Assembly (NCBI GenBank): GCA_011620045.1
Contig: WOZY01000234.1
Span: 1 to 5,447, forward strand
Reading direction: 5' to 3'
From: Mesotoga sp.
GTDB taxonomy: Bacteria; Thermotogota; Thermotogae; Petrotogales; Kosmotogaceae
DNA length: 5,447 nucleotides
Position numbers and translations under genes: made by a program. Below are positions 1 to 5,447 of this stretch, in pieces (the first letter of the stretch is position 1; the number at the start of each line of letters is the position of its first letter). Below the pieces are notes generated by a model that did no database searches, was not told the origin of the DNA, and saw only the letters and a program-made list of their open reading frames with translations.

Positions 1-57
1 TCCTTCAGGCAACCTGAACTCGACCGTTAGGTCTTCCACCTCGAGAACGTGGCTCAA
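1..57 (-). CDS. Peptide ABC transporter ATP-binding protein, N-terminal 19 codons only (DppD/OppD type, partial)
   Basis: Reading from a TTG start at 57, the frame gives MSHVLEVEDLTVEFRLPEG and stays open to the window edge. The run LEVEDLTVEF is the usual first beta strand of DppD/OppD-type ATPases, which couple ATP hydrolysis to peptide import at the inner face of the membrane. The Walker A, signature and Walker B motifs lie outside the window, so the call rests on this short N-terminal motif and on the gene order (binding protein, two permeases, enzyme, ATPase). The TTG overlaps the TGA stop of the M20 gene (TTGA), implying translational coupling. A GAAGGA ribosome site lies a few bases upstream, inside the M20 coding end. 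A TTG start is uncommon but no better start is visible; a GTG at 39 would remove the motif's beginning. Confidence 0.75.
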   Translation of the reverse strand, partial: MSHVLEVEDLTVEFRLPEG

Positions 58-1235
58 AACTCTTTCCTTCTCTCTTTGAAATAATCTATAACTTCTTGCA
101 ACACCGATCTATCCGACAGAAGATCATAGACTGTAAGCGCCATTGCTTTCGCTGCTCTTATCATTGCATTGTAGCCATACTCTGAATTCGCACAGGACGC
201 GAATTCTCTTGTATGGGTAGGGATGTCCCGATGCTCGGTAATATCTATGTACCCCTGTATCGCAGGCAACACCTGCGTAACCGAACCTACATCCGTAGAG
301 CCGACTCCCTGTTCATACGTACGCATAGTTGTTTTTTCGCCTACGAGCTCGTAATTACTGTCCAATAGACGTGCAATTGGAACGTTTACATAGACCTCTT
401 CCATCTGCTCGGTTTGCATCACCTCAAAATCACACCCCGTAGCCAACGCCCCTGCTTCAACTATCTTCTTGAACTTCTCCGAGACAACATCGACTTCTTC
501 AATAGTCAGCGCCCTTATTCCGATCTCGGCAGCTGAAAAGTCGGGAATTGTATTGAAGGATTGCCCGCCATTTGTGATTATTCCGTGTATCCGAACCTTC
601 TCCGGAAGCTGCTGACGCAATGCAGAAATACCATTGAACATCTGAATCACAGCATCGAGCGCGTTTACACCTTTAGCCGGATCCGCGGCGGCGTGAGCGG
701 GTTTACCAAAGTATTCAACTGAGAAGGTCTTCAGTGCATACGAAATGTCAAAACCCGTACTCATTGAAGCGGGGTGAATAATCAGAGCAGCGCTCATATC
801 ATTAAAAACACCTTTCTCGACCAGAACTCTCTTCGCCCCTCCGCGTTCTTCAGCGGGGCAACCTACGACAACAACGGAACCGCCGGTTTCCTCGATCGCA
901 CCGCTTTCCTTGAGTGCGATAGCCGCTGCAATAGTTGTAGTACAGATCAGATTATGACCGCAAGCATGACCGATTTCAGGCAGTGCATCATATTCGGCCA
1001 TCACAGCTATTCTCGGATCAGAGTTACCGTAACTTGCAATAAAGGAAGTGGGCAGCTCCTCAATAGCCGGGCTGACAACCTCAAATCCAGAGGCTTTAAG
1101 GAAATTCATCAGAGCCTCAGATGACTTGTACTCCTCGTTAGAGAGCTCAGAGAAAGCAAAGATTCTTTTACCCAGTTCAATTACATCACCGGCAATTTTG
1201 TCAACACTATAGATTATTTCCCTTTTCTTGTCCAT
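54..1235 (-). CDS. M20 family amidohydrolase/metallopeptidase (AbgB / PM20D2-like)
   Basis: This is a 393-residue cytoplasmic enzyme with no signal peptide, full length for the family. M20 enzymes use two metal ions to hydrolyse amide bonds of dipeptides, N-acyl amino acids or p-aminobenzoyl-glutamate. Visible motifs are AEYDALPEIGHACGHN (80-95), with presumed metal ligands Cys92 and His94; PAEE (127-130), with Glu129 as likely catalytic base and Glu130 as likely ligand; His154; GKPAHAA (177-183) in the dimerisation domain (roughly 165-275); GSTDVGSV (312-319); and PTHTREF (339-345), with His341 as the last ligand. The AEYDALPxIGHACGHN form points to the AbgB/PM20D2 branch rather than HipO-type hippurate hydrolases. 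The ATG start at 1235 is preceded by AAGGAGG, which overlaps the stop of the upstream permease gene (gap 10 nt). Being co-transcribed with the importer, it probably processes the imported substrate. The exact substrate cannot be read from the sequence. Confidence 0.93.
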   Translation of the reverse strand: MDKKREIIYSVDKIAGDVIELGKRIFAFSELSNEEYKSSEALMNFLKASGFEVVSPAIEELPTSFIASYGNSDPRIAVMAEYDALPEIGHACGHNLICTTTIAAAIALKESGAIEETGGSVVVVGCPAEERGGAKRVLVEKGVFNDMSAALIIHPASMSTGFDISYALKTFSVEYFGKPAHAAADPAKGVNALDAVIQMFNGISALRQQLPEKVRIHGIITNGGQSFNTIPDFSAAEIGIRALTIEEVDVVSEKFKKIVEAGALATGCDFEVMQTEQMEEVYVNVPIARLLDSNYELVGEKTTMRTYEQGVGSTDVGSVTQVLPAIQGYIDITEHRDIPTHTREFASCANSEYGYNAMIRAAKAMALTVYDLLSDRSVLQEVIDYFKERRKEF

Positions 1236-1245
1236 GTAACCTCCT

Positions 1246-2085
1246 TCAAGTCCTCAATCTGGGATCTAGCACGTCTCTCAAGCCATCTCCAAGAAGATTG
1301 AATCCCAAACAGGAAACTAGGATCGCTATTCCCGGGAAAATAGCCATATTTGGAGCGGTCTGAAGATAATTCTTCGCCTCACTCAGCATGCTTCCCCAAG
1401 AGGGTGTTGGCGGCTGAATGCCAAGACCCAGAAAGCTCAAAGTAGCCTCGCTGATTATCGCGCCGGCGAAGTTCAAAGATGCATATATGATTATTGTAGG
1501 AATAATGTTCGGGAGAATATGAAACATGATCACCCAGAGATCCGATCCTCCCATCAATCTCGCCGCAGTTATGAACTCCTCGTTTCTGTAAGTCAGGACT
1601 GCGCTCCTAACTACTCGAGAGAAGCTCGGTATCATAACAATACCGATAGCGAGCATCGCATTGAAGAGCCCTGGGCCGAGAACCGCCATCATCGCTATAG
1701 CCAGCAGAACATACGGAAAAGACAACAGTGCGTCCATTATTCTCATAATTATTGAATCGACTAGGCCTCCGAAAAAGCCGGCTATCACACCGATTATTGT
1801 GCCAAGAAGCGAACCTATGCCCACAGCTACAACACCAACCATAAGCGATACTCGACTTCCGTAGACCAGTCTGCTAAAAAGATCTCTACCATAGTCATCC
1901 GTGCCGAACAAGTGGCCCCCTTCACCGGGTAAAGCAAAGATGTGCATGAAGTCCATATCCTCTACTTCATGTGTTGCAATAACCGCGGAAAACAAGGCGA
2001 GCACAAGGATTATCAGAATCACAAAAAGCCCTACAACAGCCTGCTTGCTTCGTAGAAGTCTCCTCAAGAATTGTGCAGCTCTCAT
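1246..2085 (-). CDS. dppC: Peptide-type ABC transporter permease, DppC/OppC family
   Basis: This is a 279-residue integral membrane protein, the second permease subunit of a family-5 importer. It begins with the OppC-type N-terminal segment (residues 5-40, including the first membrane helix at about 16-38). The periplasmic signature HLFGTDDYGRDLFSRLVYGSR follows at about 58-78. Further membrane segments lie near 80-105, 112-136, 138-152, 192-215 and 246-268. The cytoplasmic EAA loop, which contacts the ATPase, is EEFITAARLMGGSD (169-182) continuing to LPNIIP (191-196). The conserved GIQPPTPSWGSML (222-234) and GDGLRDVLDPRLR (266-278) complete the family pattern. The ATG overlaps the TAA of the upstream permease by one base (TAATG), with GGAGGA placed 8 nt before it, so the two permeases should be made at equal levels. 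The dpp-style symbol reflects family and does not establish substrate. Confidence 0.95.
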   Translation of the reverse strand: MRAAQFLRRLLRSKQAVVGLFVILIILVLALFSAVIATHEVEDMDFMHIFALPGEGGHLFGTDDYGRDLFSRLVYGSRVSLMVGVVAVGIGSLLGTIIGVIAGFFGGLVDSIIMRIMDALLSFPYVLLAIAMMAVLGPGLFNAMLAIGIVMIPSFSRVVRSAVLTYRNEEFITAARLMGGSDLWVIMFHILPNIIPTIIIYASLNFAGAIISEATLSFLGLGIQPPTPSWGSMLSEAKNYLQTAPNMAIFPGIAILVSCLGFNLLGDGLRDVLDPRLRT

Positions 2086-3044
2086 TACTGTGATCCTCCG
2101 TAAGCGACCCTAATCTTTGGATTGAGAAACGCATAGAGCGTATCCACTATGAAATTCACAAGTATGTATATGAAGGCAATGACCAAGACTTCACCCTGTA
2201 CGAGTAAGAAATCTCTTCTCAATATCGCGTCTATCATCAACTTGCCCAGTCCCGGGAGCGCAAAGACGGTCTCCGTTAGAACGGCGCCTGCAAGAAGTGT
2301 ACCAAGCTGCAGACCTATGACCGTTACAATCGGAACAAGGGCGTTTCTCAGTGCGTGGTTATACAGAACTAACCTCTTCTTCAATCCTTTAGCCATCGCG
2401 GTTCTCACGTAATCCTGCCTGAGAACCTCCAGCATACTCGATCGAGTGAACCTCGTTATGATTCCCATAGACTGAATTCCGAGAGCCGTAGAAGGCAGGA
2501 TAATATGCTTGACAACATCCCAAAGCCCATTCGAAATGTTTCCAATTCCAACCGCGGGAAGCCACCCAAGCTGCAACGCAAACACAATTATGAGTATCAT
2601 GCCGAACCAGAATATTGGAACCGATATCCCAACTAAAGAGAGAATCGTTATACTGAAGTCTACAAAACTATCGTGCTTGGTTGCGGCAAGAATGCCGGCC
2701 GGTATTCCAATTATCGAAGCAATGAATAGAGCGCTCACGCTCAAAAGAAGTGTTGTCGGAAGTCGCTCTACAATCAGGGAGATCACATCCTGCCTATATA
2801 TGAGAGACTTGCCGAAGTTACCGGTGAACACCCTCTTCAGATAAAGCGCAAACTGAGTGAAAACTGGCTGATCGAGTCCCAGCTCTGCTCTAAAGCGCTC
2901 TATGTCTTGAGCTCTGGCGCCAGGTCCTAGAAGAACCGCCGCAGGATCTCCAGGAATAAGCTTCATCAAAAAGAAAACCGTCAGAAGCACAAAGAAAAGC
3001 GTAGGAATAATTTGGAGCAATCTTCTGACAATGAACTTCCTCAC
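2085..3044 (-). CDS. dppB: Peptide-type ABC transporter permease, DppB/OppB family
   Basis: This is a 319-residue integral membrane protein, the first permease of the importer, forming the translocation pore with the DppC-type partner. Visible marks are the N-terminal RRLLQIIPTLF leading into the first helix (about 9-29); LIPGDPAAVLLGP (29-41) and LGLDQP (55-60), the usual OppB/DppB start of the periplasmic loop; and GNFGKSL (75-81). Later helices lie near 97-121, 130-158, 181-198, 236-257 and 284-306. The EAA loop is DYVRTAMAKGLKKR (211-224) followed by HALRNALVP (230-238). LPGLGKLMIDAILRRDF (263-279) and the C-terminal LYAFLNPKIR (303-312) are also typical. The start is GTG at 3044, preceded by AGGGGAG at 7 nt. 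An in-frame TAG 15 nt upstream rules out a longer form. It follows the binding-protein gene after 59 nt containing a terminator-like hairpin. Confidence 0.95.
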   Translation of the reverse strand: MRKFIVRRLLQIIPTLFFVLLTVFFLMKLIPGDPAAVLLGPGARAQDIERFRAELGLDQPVFTQFALYLKRVFTGNFGKSLIYRQDVISLIVERLPTTLLLSVSALFIASIIGIPAGILAATKHDSFVDFSITILSLVGISVPIFWFGMILIIVFALQLGWLPAVGIGNISNGLWDVVKHIILPSTALGIQSMGIITRFTRSSMLEVLRQDYVRTAMAKGLKKRLVLYNHALRNALVPIVTVIGLQLGTLLAGAVLTETVFALPGLGKLMIDAILRRDFLLVQGEVLVIAFIYILVNFIVDTLYAFLNPKIRVAYGGSQ

Positions 3045-3058
3045 AACACCACTCCCCT

Positions 3059-3086
3059 AAAAAAGGATGGAGCGAAAGCCCCATCC
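3059..3086 (-). terminator. Intercistronic intrinsic terminator / attenuator between binding protein and permease genes
   Basis: On the minus strand GGATGGGGC and GCTCCATCC form a 9-bp stem with one G-U pair and a TTTC tetraloop (3065-3086), followed directly by six T residues (3059-3064). This is the standard form of a factor-independent terminator. It sits 17 nt after the binding-protein stop codon and just before the ribosome site of the next gene, inside what otherwise looks like one operon. It therefore probably terminates part of the transcripts and stabilises the 3' end of the binding-protein mRNA, giving binding protein in excess over permease. Another T run lies on the 5' side (3090-3096 region), so the hairpin is T-flanked on both sides. 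Confidence 0.85.
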
Positions 3087-3103
3087 CGCAAAAAAATGAG
3101 AGT

Positions 3104-4639
3104 CTATTCTACGTAAACGTTTGTTCCCGGAGCGAAGACCCTTATTGTCATATCCGAAGAAACCGTGAAGCCCTTTACCTTGTCACTAACACCCATGACA
3201 ACAAGCTTGTGGTACCCAGGGAAGAAGAACCTGTCTTTCATCACGAGTTCCTCGGCCTTCCTATAGTACATAATCCTTTCATCCTGATCTGCAGAGGACT
3301 CACCAAGCTCTATGTACTTGTCGACTTCAGGGTTGTTGTATCTACCGCCATTTCCATAAGTTCCCGCAGTCGAAGAGTGGAACATGTAGTACATGAAGAA
3401 TTCAGGGTCGGGATACCATGTCCAACCGATTGCGTAAATGTCTGCTTCTCCATTACCTGATACTTCTATAAAACTTCCCCACTCGAGAGATATGACTTCG
3501 AGATCAATTCCGACCTGCTTTAGCATTGACTGCATAACGATGGCCATCTTTCTTCTGTTCGGATCGTCAGAAGTATACATCTTAAGCTTAAGGCCATTTG
3601 AATATCCGGCGTCCTTAAGGATCTGCTTCGCGCCTTCGGGATCGTAAGGAGTGTAGAAATCCTGAACATCGGGATTGTATGCCCACGATCCGGGGGGAAT
3701 AGGTCCATATGCAGGAACTCCACTCTCATTAGGGAAGATGACTTTAGCTATCTGGGTCACATCTATTGCCTTGAAAATCGCTTCCCTCAACTTCGGATCG
3801 GTAGTTGGGCCTTTCGTAGCGTTCATGTAAGCGGCGTAGATGTTGTTCCCGCCCACCATTACTGCCTCGACATTAGGATCGGCGGTTACCTTAGGAATAT
3901 CCTGATCAAGGATATCGCTTGAAATATCCACCTGTCCACTGAGAAGCGCAAGCGTCAACACGGCTTTGTCAGGGATGAACTTGTACGTTAGATTCTTTAC
4001 ATATGGTTTTTCGCCCCAGTACTCTTCGTATCTCTCAAAAGACATATGGTCATCCTTGACCCATTCCTTCAAGACGTACGGACCCGAGCCGATCGGATGA
4101 AGAACGAAGTCGTCGCCCCAGCCTTCAACCTCTTCTTTGGGGACTATAGCCGCTCCGATGTCAGTAAGCACGGTGAGGAATGGAGCATAAGGATACTGCA
4201 GAGTGATCTTAACGGTGTAGGTATCGACAACTTCAATGGTGTCGATCATGTAGATTCTCACCATCGGAGAGATTTCCATCTCTCTTTCAAAGCTGTACTT
4301 CACGTCTTCTGCAGTTACATTACGCCCGTCCTGGAACTTCCCCTTCTGGAAGAAGACATTCTCTCTGAGTTTGAATGTCCAAACCGTGAGATCATCGCTC
4401 ACGGTCCAAGACTCGGCAATAACCGGCTCAATCTCCTTGACATCGGCAGTGTAAGCCACCAACGTCTCGAACACATTTCTCATTACCTGAGAAGAAGCCA
4501 AATCCTGATACATTGCTGGATCCATTGTTGTCGGATTCTGGTCGGTTCCAACAACAAGCTCCGAATCGTACTTTTCAGCTGCAAATGCTGAGAATGAAAG
4601 TACGACTACGAGAAACATGATTACCAAATACTTTCTCAT
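3104..4639 (-). CDS. Periplasmic solute-binding protein of a peptide-type ABC transporter (SBP family 5, DppA/OppA-like)
   Basis: This 511-residue exported protein captures the ligand and delivers it to the permeases. A signal peptide (1-20) shows basic residues, a hydrophobic core and an AFA cleavage site before Ala21. There is no lipobox Cys, so it should be soluble in a periplasm. Family-5 marks in order are VGTDQNPTTMDPA (30-42), IAESWTVSDDLTVWTFKLR (74-92), TAEDVKYSFER (109-119), PIGSGPYVLKEW (182-193), TDPKLREAIFKAID (280-293), YDPEGAKQILKDAGY (332-346) and GWTWYPDPEFF (405-415). The last motif lacks the aspartate that in OppA/DppA binds the free alpha-amino group of peptides, so the ligand may be N-blocked or not a peptide. 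Some family-5 proteins bind sugars or metals, and the neighbouring M20 gene favours an amide-bearing substrate. The ATG at 4639 has AAAAGGAGG 6 nt upstream, 14 nt after the aroM-like stop. Confidence 0.93.
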   Translation of the reverse strand: MRKYLVIMFLVVVLSFSAFAAEKYDSELVVGTDQNPTTMDPAMYQDLASSQVMRNVFETLVAYTADVKEIEPVIAESWTVSDDLTVWTFKLRENVFFQKGKFQDGRNVTAEDVKYSFEREMEISPMVRIYMIDTIEVVDTYTVKITLQYPYAPFLTVLTDIGAAIVPKEEVEGWGDDFVLHPIGSGPYVLKEWVKDDHMSFERYEEYWGEKPYVKNLTYKFIPDKAVLTLALLSGQVDISSDILDQDIPKVTADPNVEAVMVGGNNIYAAYMNATKGPTTDPKLREAIFKAIDVTQIAKVIFPNESGVPAYGPIPPGSWAYNPDVQDFYTPYDPEGAKQILKDAGYSNGLKLKMYTSDDPNRRKMAIVMQSMLKQVGIDLEVISLEWGSFIEVSGNGEADIYAIGWTWYPDPEFFMYYMFHSSTAGTYGNGGRYNNPEVDKYIELGESSADQDERIMYYRKAEELVMKDRFFFPGYHKLVVMGVSDKVKGFTVSSDMTIRVFAPGTNVYVE

Positions 4640-4653
4640 ACATTACCTCCTTT

Positions 4654-5256
4654 TCACACTATGGTGCGAAGAAATTCCCCCACGATTCTTCTTGCCGAAA
4701 CAACTGTGCCTGAAGCAACCTCATGAATCATTGACTCATGTTCCAGTCGGTAACCCATACAATCAAGATAGATATACTTAGAATCCGAAAGACCGCTAGG
4801 TATTGAGGGGCTACCCTCATAAGGCGAAAAGCTGAAGACCTCAAGTCGCGTCGAAAGTCCTTTCCATCTCTGTGCAAGGGACTCTTGCTTCTTCTCTGGC
4901 ACAACTACTGCTAGACTTTCGAAAGGACCCTGAGAACTCAAGAAAGACTTGATGACTCTATATGGCTCAATATACTTAGCTATACCAAATTCACTGGTGC
5001 ACAAAAGGAGTGTCGGTTCCTTGACTTCAAACGCAAGAAGTTGTTCTCTTACCCAGCTTTCGGAAAGCTCTACCTCTCGACCGTCCAGCAAGCGGCTAAC
5101 TAGCAGATCTCTTTCTGACAATGGTTTAGGAATGTTTCTTTCTTCTATAGTATCCAACAATCCGATCTCATTCACTTCAAAACGCTTTCCAACAATCTGA
5201 ACAAGCTCAGGAACGAGATCATCTCTAGGCGACTGGCCAATAGTCAAGAATGTCAT
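4654..5256 (-). CDS. AroM family protein (Asp/Glu racemase-superfamily-like, function unknown)
   Basis: This is a predicted cytoplasmic protein of 200 residues, close to the family length (E. coli AroM is about 225). From the chosen start the recognisable motifs are TIGQSPRDD (5-13), LLLCTSEF (83-90, Cys86), AVVVPEKKQ (116-124), AQRW (128-131), YIYLDCMGY (161-169, Cys166) and VASGTVVSARRIVGEFL (180-196). LDCMGY and the following helix match E. coli AroM (LDCLGF). AroM has no proven reaction; its name comes from linkage to aroL. The two cysteines in strand-end positions recall the paired catalytic cysteines of Asp/Glu racemases, which is suggestive only. Start choice: an in-frame ATG at 5262 has its GGAG only 1 nt away, whereas the ATG at 5256 has GGAG at a normal 7 nt, so 5256 is preferred; the 202-residue form is the alternative. 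It is the first gene of the operon. Confidence 0.88.
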   Translation of the reverse strand: MTFLTIGQSPRDDLVPELVQIVGKRFEVNEIGLLDTIEERNIPKPLSERDLLVSRLLDGREVELSESWVREQLLAFEVKEPTLLLCTSEFGIAKYIEPYRVIKSFLSSQGPFESLAVVVPEKKQESLAQRWKGLSTRLEVFSFSPYEGSPSIPSGLSDSKYIYLDCMGYRLEHESMIHEVASGTVVSARRIVGEFLRTIV

Positions 5257-5262
5257 ATCCAT

Positions 5263-5266
5263 ACTC
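5263..5266 (-). promoter_or_regulatory. Ribosome binding site deciding the aroM-like start
   Basis: The only purine-rich ribosome site before the aroM-like gene is GGAG followed by T on the minus strand. It is 1 nt from the ATG at 5262, too close for normal initiation, and 7 nt from the in-frame ATG at 5256. This supports translation from the second ATG, giving a protein beginning MTFLTIGQSPR, as is usual for AroM relatives. Confidence 0.65.
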
Positions 5267-5293
5267 CAATTAAGTCTTGATTAATTGAATTAA
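5267..5293. promoter_or_regulatory. Overlapping AT-rich inverted repeats at the transcription start (candidate operator)
   Basis: TTAATT-G-AATTAA (5281-5293) is a perfect palindrome with 6-bp arms directly downstream of the -10 box, centred at 5287, where transcription should begin. Its left half is also part of a second perfect inverted repeat: CAATTAA (5267-5273) and TTAATTG (5281-5287) with a 7-nt spacer. The position would suit a repressor site. In RNA the second repeat could form a weak 7-bp A-U-rich hairpin just before the ribosome site (GGAG, 5263-5266). No regulator gene is in the window, and AT-rich DNA yields such repeats by chance fairly easily. Confidence 0.4.
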
Positions 5294-5322
5294 ATTATAC
5301 TACATGACATCTCGATATTCAA
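5294..5322 (-). promoter_or_regulatory. Putative sigma-70/sigma-A promoter of the operon
   Basis: On the minus strand TTGAAT (5317-5322, 4 of 6 matches to TTGACA) is separated by exactly 17 bp from a perfect TATAAT (5294-5299). Transcription would start near 5287, giving a leader of about 30 nt before the ATG at 5256. It is the only well-formed promoter I see facing the operon, and all three minus-strand frames are closed within the first 21 bases of the window's right end, so no gene reads into it from close upstream. Confidence 0.75.
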
Positions 5323-5447
5323 AACCCATTTCTCAGATCCAACGAACACAAGTCAGTTGCCTTCTTCAGACAATTATAGCTGCATATCGTTCGATAGCGA
5401 CCAGTTTTTTAACACACACCACCCACCTATCGGCTCCTACTGATCAG

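Noticed and set aside
774..1124. 116-codon plus-strand open frame antisense to the M20 gene
   Set aside because: It is contained in a well-supported enzyme gene, and its translation shows no family motifs.
2890..3084. 64-codon minus-strand open frame across the terminator and the start of the first permease gene
   Set aside because: It is out of frame with the permease, reads through the hairpin, and its translation shows no family similarity.
4046..4591. 181-codon plus-strand open frame antisense to the binding-protein gene
   Set aside because: It lies wholly within a strongly supported family-5 binding protein on the other strand. Its product has no recognisable domain, and it is explained as a codon-bias shadow.
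5373..5378. Second perfect TATAAT on the minus strand further upstream
   Set aside because: No acceptable -35 element occurs 16-18 bp upstream and there is no extended -10, so it is weaker than the 5294-5322 promoter.
5385..5408. TATCG-TT-CGATA inverted repeat followed by a T6 run on the plus strand, as a possible terminator
   Set aside because: The stem is short and A-T rich with a loop that is too small, and eight bases separate it from the T run.
5304..5447. Plus-strand frame open from an ATG at 5304 to the window end (48 codons), possibly a divergent gene
   Set aside because: There is no ribosome site before the ATG, the start lies inside the minus-strand promoter spacer, and the Ser/Thr-rich translation resembles no protein I know. 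It is probably chance, though the window edge prevents a firm decision.

Overview
The window is one minus-strand operon fragment encoding an oligopeptide/dipeptide-type (SBP family 5) ABC importer with two cytoplasmic enzymes. Transcription runs from high to low coordinates. The order is an AroM-family protein, the periplasmic solute-binding protein, two DppB/DppC-type permeases, an M20-family amidohydrolase (AbgB/PM20D2-like), and the first 19 codons of what is very probably the DppD/OppD-type ATPase, cut by the window edge at base 1. I see no plus-strand gene, RNA gene, mobile element or CRISPR array.

The organism is probably a diderm bacterium of moderate GC content. The binding protein has a plain signal-peptidase-I leader ending AFA with no lipobox cysteine, which fits a soluble periplasmic protein rather than a Gram-positive lipoprotein. 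Together with the strong GGAGG ribosome sites, frequent AGA/AGG arginine codons and the leader-peptide style, this reminds me of Thermotogota (for example Mesotoga or a relative). That assignment is tentative and comes from general resemblance only.

Layout: bases 5263-5447 are an AT-rich leader with a good sigma-A/sigma-70 promoter (TTGAAT, 17 bp, TATAAT) and a perfect palindrome over the predicted transcription start. The genes are packed tightly: 14 nt between aroM-like and the binding protein, a one-base TAATG overlap between the permeases, 10 nt before the M20 gene, and a TTGA stop/start overlap into the ATPase. The one loose junction (59 nt) lies between the binding protein and the first permease. 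It holds a textbook intrinsic terminator hairpin, which probably lets the binding protein be made in excess over the membrane parts.

How the genes may work together: the binding protein captures an extracellular ligand, the permeases import it using the downstream ATPase, and the M20 enzyme hydrolyses its amide bond in the cytoplasm. The AroM-family protein is of unknown function. It resembles the Asp/Glu racemase superfamily and may act on a product or a related metabolite. The binding protein lacks the aspartate that normally holds the free alpha-amino group of peptides, which hints that the ligand may be an N-blocked (N-acyl) amino acid or another non-classical substrate. This is inference. 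Overall the locus is a recognisable nutrient-uptake operon rather than a clearly new system.
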